From Janibacter anophelis NBRC 107843 (GTDB taxonomy: Bacteria > Actinomycetota > Actinomycetes > Actinomycetales > Dermatophilaceae), in the NCBI RefSeq assembly GCF_001570945.1, contig NZ_BCSQ01000012.1, forward strand, positions 1 through 61,540: 61,540 bases of DNA, in the 5' to 3' direction. Both the position numbers and the translations under genes were made by a program. The notes under the pieces are model-generated. The model was not told the DNA's origin and made no database searches. It was given only the letters and a program-made list of their open reading frames with translations. Position 1 is the first letter of the stretch; each line of letters begins with the position of its first letter. This document shows, piece by piece, positions 51,289 through 59,589 of the stretch.

Positions 51289-52431
51289 ATGGCTCCACAC
51301 CCCACGATCACCGACGAGCAGCTGCGCGCCGCGCTCGAGACGGTCATCGACCCCGAGATCCGTCGCCCCATCACCGAGCTCGGGATGGTCGAGTCCGCCG
51401 CCGTCGACGCCGACGGGGTCGCCTCCGCCACGATCCTGCTGACCGTCTCCGGGTGTCCGATGAAGGACACCCTCACGGCCGACACGACCAAGGCGCTGCA
51501 GGGCATCGAGGGCGTCACCGACGTCAAGGTGACCCTGGGCGTGATGAACGACGAGCAGCGCGCCGAGCTCAAGACGCACCTGCGCGGTGGCCAGGCGGAA
51601 AAGGAGATCCCCTTCGCCAAGCCGGGCTCGCTGACGCGCGTCTACGCGATCGCTTCGGGCAAGGGCGGCGTCGGCAAGTCCTCCATCACCGCCAACCTCG
51701 CCGCGGCACTGGCCGCGGAGGGGCTCAAGGTCGGGGTCGTCGACGCCGACATCTACGGCTTCTCCATCCCCCGCATGCTCGGCGTGACGCACCCGCCGAC
51801 GCAGGTCGACGACATGATCCTGCCGCCGATCGCCTCGGACGTGAAGGTCATCTCGATCGGCATGTTCGTCCCCGGCAACCAGCCGGTCGTCTGGCGCGGG
51901 CCGATGCTGCACCGCGCGCTGCAGCAGTTCCTCGGGGACGTCTTCTGGGGCGACCTCGACGTCCTCCTGCTCGACCTGCCCCCGGGCACCGGTGACATCG
52001 CGATCTCCATCGCGCAGCTGATCCCCAACAGCGAGATCCTCGTCGTGACGACCCCGCAGCAGGCCGCCGCCGAGGTCGCCGAGCGGGCCGGCTCGATCGC
52101 GATGCAGACCCACCAGCGCCTCGTCGGCGTCATCGAGAACATGTCCTGGCTCGAGCTGCCCGACGGCTCCCGGCAGGAGCTCTTCGGCTCCGGTGGCGGG
52201 CAGTCGGTCGCCGACTCGCTCACCCGCACCGTGGGTGCCGACGTGCCGCTGCTCGGTCAGATCCCGCTCGACGTCTCGCTGCGCGAGGGCTCGGACCAGG
52301 GCGACCCGGCGGTGCTGTCCAACCCGGACGGCCCGGCAGCCGTGGCGCTGCGCGGCATCGCCCGTGGCCTGGCGACCCGCTCGCGTGGCCTCGCCGGCCG
52401 CAGCCTGGGCCTGACCCCGATGGGTCGCTGA
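51289..52431 (+). CDS. mrp: Mrp/NBP35 family iron-sulfur carrier ATPase
   Basis: A 380-residue protein. An N-terminal MIP18/DUF59 domain (VIDPEIRRPITELGMVESA) precedes a P-loop domain with GKGGVGKSS (about 124-132), GVVDADIYGFSIPR and LLDLPPGTGDIAI. The CxxC that in many Mrp proteins follows VIENMSW is missing (VIENMSWLELPDGSRQELFG), which I believe is normal in actinobacteria. It may carry Fe-S clusters by a different ligand set. ATG 51289 follows TACCAT (51277-51282) by 6 nt. Confidence 0.92.
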   Translation: MAPHPTITDEQLRAALETVIDPEIRRPITELGMVESAAVDADGVASATILLTVSGCPMKDTLTADTTKALQGIEGVTDVKVTLGVMNDEQRAELKTHLRGGQAEKEIPFAKPGSLTRVYAIASGKGGVGKSSITANLAAALAAEGLKVGVVDADIYGFSIPRMLGVTHPPTQVDDMILPPIASDVKVISIGMFVPGNQPVVWRGPMLHRALQQFLGDVFWGDLDVLLLDLPPGTGDIAISIAQLIPNSEILVVTTPQQAAAEVAERAGSIAMQTHQRLVGVIENMSWLELPDGSRQELFGSGGGQSVADSLTRTVGADVPLLGQIPLDVSLREGSDQGDPAVLSNPDGPAAVALRGIARGLATRSRGLAGRSLGLTPMGR

Positions 52432-52450
52432 CCCGGGCCTCCCCGACCGA

Positions 52451-52610
52451 ACGACGAGACCGCGCATTTCCCCGGGGGAGATGCGCGGTCTCGTCGTTCT
52501 CCAAGTCCCGGGCGTGCTCACGTCGTGACGTCGAGCGAGCGCATTTTCCCGGGGAAATGCAGAGTCTTGACGTCAAAGGACTGCATTGCCCCAGGGCAAT
52601 GCAGTCTCAG
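52451..52610. repeat. REP-like palindrome cluster between mrp and tatB
   Basis: A long palindrome (52451-52497; GAGACCGCGCATTTCCCC and its near-complement), a GCATTTTCCCGGGGAAATGC copy (about 52540), a CTTGACGTCAAAG link and GACTGCATTGCCCCAGGGCA follow one another. The order matches the element at 24191-24306. It sits between convergent genes. Confidence 0.88.
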
Positions 52611-52614
52611 GAGG

Positions 52615-53022
52615 TCAGGTGGCCTCGCGGTCCCAGGGCGTCCCGGCCAGCGCGGCCCCGGACGGGTCGGCCGCAGCGCCACTCGCGGCGACCGCGCCGG
52701 CCGCCGCCGCGGCAGCGCCGACGGCGGCAGCTCCCTTCGCCGGCTTGTCGTCGATCGAGAAGGCGTCCTCCAGGGGCTCCATGAGCGCCTGCTTGACGAT
52801 GCGCCGCGGGTCGTACTGGCGCGGGTCGTACTGGCGCCAGTCGAGGTCGTCGTACTCGGGCCCCATCTGCTCCTTGAGCTGCACCTTGGCGTCATTGGCC
52901 ATGCGGCGCAGCCGGACGATGAATCGGGCCAGCTTCGCGGCGTACTCCGGCAGCTGCTTGGGACCGAGGATGATGAAGGCGAGGACGATGAGGACGAGGA
53001 ACTCGGTCCCGTGCAGCGGCAT
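52615..53022 (-). CDS. tatB: Sec-independent translocase subunit TatB
   Basis: A 135-residue protein with an N-terminal membrane anchor (EFLVLIVLAFIILGPKQLPE, including the FxxxGPxxLPE hinge), an amphipathic helix (LARFIVRLRRMANDAKVQLK), and an Ala-rich tail with a QYDPRQYDPRR duplication. It helps recognise twin-Arg substrates, such as the two L,D-transpeptidases here if they are Tat-exported. AAGGAG in the htrA end is 9 nt before the start, and the htrA stop is 3 bp away. Same order in M. tuberculosis. Confidence 0.92.
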   Translation of the reverse strand: MPLHGTEFLVLIVLAFIILGPKQLPEYAAKLARFIVRLRRMANDAKVQLKEQMGPEYDDLDWRQYDPRQYDPRRIVKQALMEPLEDAFSIDDKPAKGAAAVGAAAAAAGAVAASGAAADPSGAALAGTPWDREAT

Positions 53023-53025
53023 CGC

Positions 53026-54396
53026 TCAGTTCTCCTTCGCCGCTTCGAGCGTCATCGTCAGCTCCTGCTCCTTGCCGTCCCTGCGGACCTTCAGGGTGAC
53101 CTTATCGCCCACGGCCTTGGCTCGGATCCGGGTGATCAGCTGGTCGAGGTCGGTGATGCGGCGACCGTCCATCTCGGTGATGAGGTCGCCCGGCTCGATG
53201 CCGGCGTTGTCCGCCGGCCCGTCGGGCACCACCGCGTCCCCGCCGGGGACGTCGGAGTCCTCCAGGACCTTGGCTCCCTCGCCGGTCCAGCGACGGTCGA
53301 GGCTCACGCCGATCATCGGGTGGACCGCCTTGCCGGTGGCGATGAGCTGGTCGACGGTGCGCACGACGACGTCCGACGGGATGGCGAAGCCCACGCCGAT
53401 CGATCCCGACGCCTGGCGCTGACCCGGCACCTGGGCGATCGCGGAGTTGACGCCGATGACGTCGCCGTCGCCGTTGAGCAGCGGCCCGCCGGAGTTGCCC
53501 GGGTTGATCGCCGCGTCGGTCTGGATCGCGGAGATGAAGGACTCGTCCCCCGCCTCGCCCGCGGAGACCGGGCGCTCCAGCGCGGAGACGATGCCGGCGG
53601 TGACCGTCGAGCCCAGCCCGAGGGGCGAGCCCACCGCGACCACCTCGTCGCCGACCACCACGTCGTCCGAGGCGCCGATCTGAAGCGGCTCGAGGTCGTC
53701 GGCCTCGACCTTGAGCACCGCGAGGTCGTAGGAGGAGTCCTGACCGACCACCTCGGCGTCGTACCGGGTGCCGTCAGGCAGCTCGATGCTCACCTCGCCG
53801 CCCTCGCCGGCACCGTCGACGACGTGGTCGTTGGTGACGATGTGCCCGCGGTCGTCGTAGACCCAACCCGAGCCCGTGCCGGACCCGCCGCCACCGCGCA
53901 CCCGCACCGTGACGACGCTCGGGACCGCGTCCGCGGCGATCGCCGCGATCGACCCGTCGGGCCGCTGGGCGGGATCGCCGTCGCGCTGCACGATGGTCGG
54001 TCCGCCCCCTTCGCCGTCGAGCAGGGCCACGCCACCGGCGCCGATGCCACCGGCGAGCAGAGCCGCGGTGAGCGTCATGACGCCCGCCCCGAGCCACCCC
54101 GGGCCACGTCGGCGCGCCGCGGGAGGAGCGAAGGGGGGAAGCTGCTGCGGGTGCCCAGCGCTGGCCACGGGTGCGGCCGGCCACATCCGGCCCGGGTCAT
54201 GTCCCCCGGCGTCGTACGACGCGGTCGGTGCGTCGTGGGCCTGCTGACCGTAGGACCCGACGCCGTACGGCTGGGTGTGCTCGGGCGACCGCTCGAAGCT
54301 CTCGTACGGAACGTACGGGCCGGGCGCCTCCGGTGCGACTGACTCGGTGGGCGCGTCCTGGGGTCGGGGCTCTTCACCCGGGTGCGGAGAGCTCAT
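53026..54396 (-). CDS. htrA: HtrA/DegP-type membrane serine protease
   Basis: A 456-residue protease. Residues 1-97 are cytoplasmic and Pro/Gly/Tyr-rich. One membrane span lies at about 101-125. The trypsin-like domain has His191 (TNDHVV), Asp224 (SYDLAVL) and Ser302 (GNSGGP), a full triad; a PDZ domain follows (about 350-450). It degrades misfolded envelope proteins. CACAAT (54404-54409) ends 7 nt before ATG 54396, so it may have its own promoter besides sigE readthrough. Only 34 bp separate it from sigE, leaving no room for an anti-sigma gene. Confidence 0.93.
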   Translation of the reverse strand: MSSPHPGEEPRPQDAPTESVAPEAPGPYVPYESFERSPEHTQPYGVGSYGQQAHDAPTASYDAGGHDPGRMWPAAPVASAGHPQQLPPFAPPAARRRGPGWLGAGVMTLTAALLAGGIGAGGVALLDGEGGGPTIVQRDGDPAQRPDGSIAAIAADAVPSVVTVRVRGGGGSGTGSGWVYDDRGHIVTNDHVVDGAGEGGEVSIELPDGTRYDAEVVGQDSSYDLAVLKVEADDLEPLQIGASDDVVVGDEVVAVGSPLGLGSTVTAGIVSALERPVSAGEAGDESFISAIQTDAAINPGNSGGPLLNGDGDVIGVNSAIAQVPGQRQASGSIGVGFAIPSDVVVRTVDQLIATGKAVHPMIGVSLDRRWTGEGAKVLEDSDVPGGDAVVPDGPADNAGIEPGDLITEMDGRRITDLDQLITRIRAKAVGDKVTLKVRRDGKEQELTMTLEAAKEN

Positions 54397-54430
54397 GACC
54401 TCGATTGTGCCTTGTCGAGCGGGTGCGCGA

Positions 54431-55054
54431 TCACAGGGTGCCGGTCACCGGACGGGCCAGCGGGAAGCCGGACCCACCGCGACGGCGGCTGTCGGTGCGC
54501 GTCGACGGCGCGGGACGACGGTGGCTGAGGCTCTCGCGCAGCAGCGCGCGGCCGCGGTGGATGCGCGAGCGGACGGTGCCGAGCTTGATCTCGAGCGCCT
54601 CGGCGACCTCTTCGTAGCTCAGGCCCTCGATGTCGCACAGGACGACGGCGGCACGGAACTGCGGCGGCAGGGCGTCCAGTGCGCGCTGGACGTCGGCGTC
54701 GAGGTGGTGCTCGAGGTAGACCTGCTCCGGGCTGGCCGTGCCGCTGTGCAGGAGCGCGGCGAACTCGTCGGTCAGCGCGTCGAAGCGCAGCCGCTGCTTG
54801 CGGCGGGCGCGATCGAGGAAGAGGTTGGTCGTGATGCGGTGCAACCAGCCCTCGAAGGTGCCGGGCGTGTAGGCGTCGAGCGAGCGGAAGACCCGCAGGA
54901 AGACGTCGTGGGTGAGGTCCTCGGCGTCGTGGACGTCGCCGGTCAGTCGGTAGGCGAGGCGGTAGACGCGCGCGCCGTGCTCCTCGACGACCTGGGCCCA
55001 CGTGGGCGGGACCCACTCGTCGGGGCTGGCGCTGCTCGCGATGTCGCTGCTCAC
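54431..55054 (-). CDS. sigE: ECF sigma factor SigE
   Basis: A 207-residue extracytoplasmic-function sigma factor. Region 2 is seen in YRLAYRLTG, DAEDLTHDVFLRVFRSLDAY and GWLHRITTNLFLDRARRK; region 4 in LPPQFRAAVVLCDIEGLSYE and EIKLGTVRSRIHRGRALLRE. It matches actinobacterial SigE, for envelope stress. GTG 55054 lies exactly 6 nt after GACGAT (55061-55066) on the minus strand. Upstream ATGs (55123, 55141) overlap the divergent gene and add unlike sequence. In mycobacteria rseA follows sigE; here htrA follows directly. Confidence 0.92.
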   Translation of the reverse strand: MSSDIASSASPDEWVPPTWAQVVEEHGARVYRLAYRLTGDVHDAEDLTHDVFLRVFRSLDAYTPGTFEGWLHRITTNLFLDRARRKQRLRFDALTDEFAALLHSGTASPEQVYLEHHLDADVQRALDALPPQFRAAVVLCDIEGLSYEEVAEALEIKLGTVRSRIHRGRALLRESLSHRRPAPSTRTDSRRRGGSGFPLARPVTGTL

Positions 55055-55121
55055 CGACCCATCGTCGACGTCGAACCTGAAGGAAGCCTGTGATGCCGGC
55101 GCCGGACTAGGGTGGACTCCC

Positions 55122-55775
55122 ATGACCGCCGCCCAGCTCAACAGCCACGCCTACGCCGAGCAGTTCGTCCCCGAGGAGGAGGCCTTCGAGTCGGCCCGAC
55201 GCACCGGGACCGAGCTCGGGGCCGTGCCGATCGGCACCGGTGGTGGCGCGGCGCTGCGTCTGCTCGCGGCCGCCGTCGGCGCCCGTCACGTCATCGAGGT
55301 CGGCACGGGGGCGGGCACGTCGGGACTGTGGCTGCTCGACGGGATGCCCGAGGACGGCGTCCTGACCTCCATCGAGCTCGAGCCCGAGCACGCGCAGCGG
55401 GCGAAGCGGTCCTTCGCCGCGGCCGGCGTCGCGGCCCAGCGCACTCGCGTCATCACCGGTCGGGCCCTGGACGTGCTACCGCGGATGAACGACGCGTCCT
55501 ACGACCTGGTCCACATCGATGCCGACAAGGAGGGCTACCCGGCGTACGTCGAGCACGCGATCCGGCTGCTGCGCCCCGGTGGCGTCCTCGCGATGGACAA
55601 CATGCTCTGGCACGACCGGGTCGCCGACCCGGCGGTCCGTGACGCCACGACCGTGCTGCTGCGCGACCTCGGCAAGCAGCTGCGCGACGACGAGCGGCTC
55701 GTCCCGAGCCTGCTGCCGGTGGGTGACGGGCTCTTCGCCGCCGTCAAGCGACACCCGGGCGGTCGCGGTCGCTGA
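55122..55775 (+). CDS. O-methyltransferase
   Basis: A 217-residue SAM-dependent class I methyltransferase of the catechol-O-methyltransferase-like family. VIEVGTGAGTSGLWLLDGMP is motif I, LTSIELEPEHAQRAKRSF motif II, DLVHIDADKEGYPAYVEHAI the metal region with Asp residues. Substrate unknown. ATG 55122 is 8 nt from TAGGGT (55108-55113). It is divergent from sigE, as Rv1220c is in M. tuberculosis. Confidence 0.9.
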   Translation: MTAAQLNSHAYAEQFVPEEEAFESARRTGTELGAVPIGTGGGAALRLLAAAVGARHVIEVGTGAGTSGLWLLDGMPEDGVLTSIELEPEHAQRAKRSFAAAGVAAQRTRVITGRALDVLPRMNDASYDLVHIDADKEGYPAYVEHAIRLLRPGGVLAMDNMLWHDRVADPAVRDATTVLLRDLGKQLRDDERLVPSLLPVGDGLFAAVKRHPGGRGR

Positions 55776-55783
55776 GCGACCCC

Positions 55784-56143
55784 TCAGGAGACTCCGGGGC
55801 CGGGGCCACGGCGGAACTGCGCCGGTCCCTCGGCGATCGCGACGACCTCGAAGGGCGTGATCTCCGTCGGCGCGGAGCCGATGATGCGGCTGCCGGCCGA
55901 GTCGGCCGCCGAGGTGGTGAACTCGTCGCAGAAGGCGTCGCGGTCCTTGGCAGCGTCGAAGACGTAGGTGCCCTCGAACCACTGCCCCTCGACCATGCGC
56001 CAGGTCTTGAAGGCCAGCCCGTCGAGGAACATGAAGTTGGCCATCGAGGTGCCGACGACGTACTCGCGCAGTTGCGCGGCGACGTCCTGCGGCGCGTCGG
56101 TCAGCGACCAGCGGACGGCGAGTCCGTATCCAGCGTTCATCAT
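55784..56143 (-). CDS. Small protein, possibly YdhR/ABM-like
   Basis: A 119-residue protein with a probable ferredoxin-like fold. GLAFKTWRMVEGQWFEGTYV and FDAAKDRDAFCDEF echo the YdhR / antibiotic-monooxygenase group, though weakly. Its start ATG 56143 overlaps the pepA stop (ATGA), with GAGGGG just upstream; the second ATG at 56140 is equally possible. So it is coupled to the aminopeptidase gene. Function unknown. Confidence 0.68.
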   Translation of the reverse strand: MMNAGYGLAVRWSLTDAPQDVAAQLREYVVGTSMANFMFLDGLAFKTWRMVEGQWFEGTYVFDAAKDRDAFCDEFTTSAADSAGSRIIGSAPTEITPFEVVAIAEGPAQFRRGPGPGVS

Positions 56144-57606
56144 GATCCCCTCGGGCCCGTGAGCCACGACAGCAGTGTCCGGGCACCGTAACCAGTGGCT
56201 CCGACGCTGAGGAGCCCCGTGTCATCATCCGAACGCCCCGGACCGGCGATGTCCAGGTGGGCCCAGCGCCGCTCGCCGACGAACTCCTGCAGGAACAGGG
56301 CCGCGGTGACGGCCCCGACCTTGCCCGGGGCGTTGTCGAGGTCGGCGACGTCGCTGCGCAGGTACTCGCGGTACTCCTCGTGCAGCGGCAGCCGCCAGTA
56401 CGGCTCCCCCACCGCGGCGCCGGCCTCGGAGAGCTCCCCGGCGAGCGCGTCGTCGGGGGTGAAGAGCGCGGCCATGCTGCGGGCGAGCGCGACGCGGGCC
56501 GCGCCGGTCAGGGTCGCGACGTCGACGAGGACGTCGGGCTCGAGGTGGTCGTCGGCGTAGGCGAGCGCATCGGCCAGGACGATGCGGCCCTCGGCGTCGG
56601 TGTTGGTCACCTCGACGGTGCGGCGCCCGCCGTACGGGGCGATGACGTCGCTCGGGCGGTACGAGGCCTCACCGAAGGTGTTCTCCGCCAAGGGCAGCAG
56701 CACCGTCAGGTGCACGGGCAGCTCCAGCGCGGCGACCGCGTCGATGACCGAGAGCACGACGGCCGAGCCGGACATGTCCGTGCGCATCGAGACCATGCCG
56801 GCGGCCGGCTTGACGTTGATGCCACCGGTGTCGAAGGTGATCCCCTTGCCCACGAGGACGACGTGCGGGGCGTCCCCCTTCGTCCCGTGGGTCAGGCGCA
56901 CGAGGCGCGGCGGACGGGTCGACCCGCCACCGACGGCGAGCAGCCCACCGAAGCCCTCCGCGACGAGCCGATCCTGCTCCCAGACCTCCATCTCGAGGCC
57001 GCGGCGCTCGGCGACCTCGCGGGCGCGCTCGACCATCCACTGCGGGTCCTTGAGGTTGGACGGGGTGTTGGCCAGGTTGCGGGCGAGCAGGCTCGCAGCC
57101 GTCACCGTCGTGACGTGGTCGAGGTCGAGCGCGGCGTCGCCGGTCACGACGACGGTCGCGCCCGCCGGTTCCAGCCCTGCGACGGGGCCCTCGGGACCAC
57201 GGCGCGCGGAGCGGTAGCCGCCGAGGACGAGGCCCTCGACGAGCGGCCGCAGGTCCGGGGCAGAGGCGGCGACGACGACCCGGGCGAGGCCGGCCCCGGC
57301 GCGCCCGACCCTCGCGCCGAGCCGGCGCAGCGCGTCGGTGTCGGCCGGCGTCGCGACGCCGACGACGCGGGCGATGGACCGGGAGCCCTCGGGCCGGGTG
57401 AGGTCGACGAGCTCGTCGCCGGTCAGCAGTGCCTCGGCGTCTGCCGGCAGCTCCACACCCATCTCCGCGAGCGGCGCCAGGTGGGCGGCGTCGACGACGA
57501 GGAGGTCGATGCCCCCTTCGCCCGTCGCGTCCGCGAGCGCGGACGAGAGGTCCGGGACGCTCGTGAGGTCGGTGGTCGGTGGGGACAGCAGGTCGATGTC
57601 TGGCAC
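56140..57606 (-). CDS. pepA: Leucyl aminopeptidase (M17)
   Basis: A 488-residue M17 peptidase. The C-terminal catalytic domain holds VLVGKGITFDTGGINVKPAA (Lys and Asp ligands), MRTDMSGSAVVLSVI and the signature NTDAEGRIVLADAL (Asp, Glu, Arg); zinc ligands are intact. The N-terminal macro-like domain is weakly conserved, as usual. It trims N-terminal Leu and other residues. GTG 57606 follows TAGGGT (57614-57619) by 7 nt. An in-frame extension to 57873 passes through the DUF3117 gene and was rejected. Confidence 0.92.
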   Translation of the reverse strand: MPDIDLLSPPTTDLTSVPDLSSALADATGEGGIDLLVVDAAHLAPLAEMGVELPADAEALLTGDELVDLTRPEGSRSIARVVGVATPADTDALRRLGARVGRAGAGLARVVVAASAPDLRPLVEGLVLGGYRSARRGPEGPVAGLEPAGATVVVTGDAALDLDHVTTVTAASLLARNLANTPSNLKDPQWMVERAREVAERRGLEMEVWEQDRLVAEGFGGLLAVGGGSTRPPRLVRLTHGTKGDAPHVVLVGKGITFDTGGINVKPAAGMVSMRTDMSGSAVVLSVIDAVAALELPVHLTVLLPLAENTFGEASYRPSDVIAPYGGRRTVEVTNTDAEGRIVLADALAYADDHLEPDVLVDVATLTGAARVALARSMAALFTPDDALAGELSEAGAAVGEPYWRLPLHEEYREYLRSDVADLDNAPGKVGAVTAALFLQEFVGERRWAHLDIAGPGRSDDDTGLLSVGATGYGARTLLSWLTGPRGS

Positions 57607-57637
57607 GGGCCCGACCCTACCGACCGCAGGCACGCGA

Positions 57638-57667
57638 GAACCCCCGGACGGTGGTGTCCGGGGGTTC
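57638..57667 (-). terminator. Terminator after the DUF3117 gene
   Basis: GAACCCCCGGAC (57638-57649) and GTCCGGGGGTTC (57656-57667) form a perfect 12-bp stem with a 6-nt loop. It lies 10 bp past the DUF3117 stop and before the leaderless pepA start, so the two genes are separate transcripts. Confidence 0.88.
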
Positions 57668-57677
57668 GTCGAGTGGG

Positions 57678-57854
57678 TTACTTCTGCAGGCCCTCGCAGT
57701 TGTCGATGGCCTCGCCGAGGGCGAGCACCTCGTCGGGCTTCATCTCGACGACGAGCCGACCGCCACCCTCGAGCGGCATGCGCAGGACGATGCCACGTCC
57801 TTCCTTGACGACCTCGAGCGGACCGTCCCCCGTGCGTGGCTTCATTGCCGCCAT
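57678..57854 (-). CDS. DUF3117 small protein
   Basis: A 58-residue protein starting MAAMKPRTGDGPLEVVKEGR and including LEGGGRLVVEMKPDE, the strongly conserved DUF3117 pattern. AAGGGA is 6 nt before ATG 57854. The function is unknown; an equivalent small gene (Rv1211) lies in the matching region of M. tuberculosis. Confidence 0.9.
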   Translation of the reverse strand: MAAMKPRTGDGPLEVVKEGRGIVLRMPLEGGGRLVVEMKPDEVLALGEAIDNCEGLQK

Positions 57855-57987
57855 GTGCGTTCCCTTCGATCAAAACCGACCGGTGTCTGACCAGTCGGCG
57901 GCGCGCTCGCGCCGACGCTGGCCTCCATTATCCACCCCCGCGCGCCCGTCGTCCTAATCGCCTCCTCCACCACGACCGGGCAGCCGA

Positions 57988-59307
57988 TCACGGCGGCGTG
58001 ACGTGCCACGGCACGTACGGCAGCAGCCCGCACGACCACGCCAGCACCCCGACCACGAGCACGCCGAGGACGACCAGCGCGCGCCGACGCCAGTGCCGCA
58101 CGACCCGGCCACCGGTGGAGGTGCGCATCGTCACCGACGCGACCAACGCCGCGAGCGGGAAGTCGAGCAGCAGGAAGCGCCACATGCTCGTGATCGGTCG
58201 CACGACCGCGAAGAGGTAGAGCGGGTACATCAGCGCCCACATGCGCACCTCGAGGGGGATCCACGCCCCGTGGCGCCCGATGACGAGCGCCAGGTAGGTC
58301 GCGACGAGCGCGACCATGACGACGACGGCGAGCAGGCCGCGCTGCTCCCACGCCCAGCTGAACCACAGCACGAAGGGCCCCTGGTCGGGGCGCTGGCCCC
58401 ACGCCGCCTGCACCCGGAAGAAGGCGTCGGGCAGGCCCGACAGGTAGCCCACCGTCACCGGCCACGCGACCCCGGAGATGCCGGTGGCCAGGCACATGAC
58501 GGCGATCCGGATGCGGTCGTGGGCGAAGGGGGCCGTGCCGCTCTCCCGCTCCTCACGCCAGCGCAGCCACAGGTGGGCGAGCACGGCCAGACCGAGCGGC
58601 GCGGCGACCCCGCGGGTGAAGCCGAGCAGGAGGGCGATCGCCGCGACGGCCAGGTAGCGGCCGCGCATGAGCATGAGCAGCGCGCCGGCGATGAGGGCCG
58701 CGGCGAGCGCCTCGGTGTACGGCAGGAGCATCACCCCCGTCGCCGGGTAGAAGCACCACAGGGCGGCAGCGACGAACGCGAGGCGCTCGCGCGCGGGCTG
58801 GCTGGCGGCGTGGCCGGGAAAGCTCAGCACCTTCCACACGAGCAGGGTCGCGACGGCGCCGAGCACGAGGTTGAGGACGACGGCCGAGGCGGTGAAGCCG
58901 AGGCCGGTGTACATGATGAGTCGGACCAGCCCGGGGAAGAGCGGGAAGAAGGCCCACGCGCTGTACGTGATCTCCCCCGACTCCGGGTCGGCGGGAAGGG
59001 GGATGGGGTAGCCGTCGGTGACGATCCGCCGGTACCACTCGGTGTCCCACAGGCGGAACATGTCGGGCAGCCCCGGCTCGAGGTGGCCGACGCCGGCGGG
59101 CGACTGGTAGTAGTGCGCCGCGACCCAGATGGCGAGGAGCGCGACGAGGCGACTGACCGCGTAGATGACCAGGAGGGCGCGCACGGGGTGCGCCAGCGCC
59201 GTCCGGGCGAGCTCGGACCGCCCCTCGGAGGTGAGCCAGCGGCGGGGGCGGGCGGCGCCCCCTTCGTCGGGGGTGGTGTCGGCGTCAGCCGAGGTCGGTG
59301 CCGTCAT
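57988..59307 (-). CDS. PIG-V-like mannosyltransferase membrane protein
   Basis: A 439-residue polytopic protein with about ten membrane spans. FRLWDTEWYRRIVTDGYP (about 85-102) is the luminal or extracytoplasmic WDxxWY motif of PIG-V/GT-C mannosyltransferases, with Asp as the likely catalytic residue. It probably uses a polyprenol-linked mannose donor for surface glycans. ATG 59307 overlaps the end of the DivIVA-like gene by 23 nt; GTG 59310 is also possible. Confidence 0.85.
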   Translation of the reverse strand: MTAPTSADADTTPDEGGAARPRRWLTSEGRSELARTALAHPVRALLVIYAVSRLVALLAIWVAAHYYQSPAGVGHLEPGLPDMFRLWDTEWYRRIVTDGYPIPLPADPESGEITYSAWAFFPLFPGLVRLIMYTGLGFTASAVVLNLVLGAVATLLVWKVLSFPGHAASQPARERLAFVAAALWCFYPATGVMLLPYTEALAAALIAGALLMLMRGRYLAVAAIALLLGFTRGVAAPLGLAVLAHLWLRWREERESGTAPFAHDRIRIAVMCLATGISGVAWPVTVGYLSGLPDAFFRVQAAWGQRPDQGPFVLWFSWAWEQRGLLAVVVMVALVATYLALVIGRHGAWIPLEVRMWALMYPLYLFAVVRPITSMWRFLLLDFPLAALVASVTMRTSTGGRVVRHWRRRALVVLGVLVVGVLAWSCGLLPYVPWHVTPP

Positions 59308-59587
59308 CACGCCGCTCGCCGGGGACGTCGCGCTCCTCCAGCTCGGCGATGCGACGCTGGAGCTGGTCGAGGACGTCGTCGACCTGGTCCATGCGGTAGC
59401 CGCGCAGCGCGGTGTCGAAGCGCACGATGTCGATGTCCTCTGCCCGCCAGTCCCGCTCGGGCAGCCCGTGGTGCGGGGCCGTCCCGACGGCCGGCGCCAT
59501 CGGGTCGGGGCTGAGCCGCCCCGTCAGCACGGCCGCGAGGACGATGACGACGAGGACGGCCACGAGGGCGAAGAGGATCCAGACCAT
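59285..59587 (-). CDS. DivIVA-domain small membrane protein
   Basis: A 100-residue protein: an N-terminal membrane span (VWILFALVAVLVVIVLAAVL), a linker, and a short DivIVA-type motif, DIVRFDTALRGYRMDQVDDVLDQ, with coiled coil. It may recruit proteins to curved membrane or septum. It starts 2 bp after the LOG gene's stop and overlaps the PIG-V gene, making a three-gene operon. Confidence 0.85.
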   Translation of the reverse strand: MVWILFALVAVLVVIVLAAVLTGRLSPDPMAPAVGTAPHHGLPERDWRAEDIDIVRFDTALRGYRMDQVDDVLDQLQRRIAELEERDVPGERRDDGTDLG

Positions 59588-59589
59588 GG

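Noticed and set aside
51289-52431. Defective Mrp because of the missing CxxC
   Set aside because: The P-loop and DUF59 domain are intact, and to my recollection actinobacterial Mrp proteins commonly lack that CxxC.
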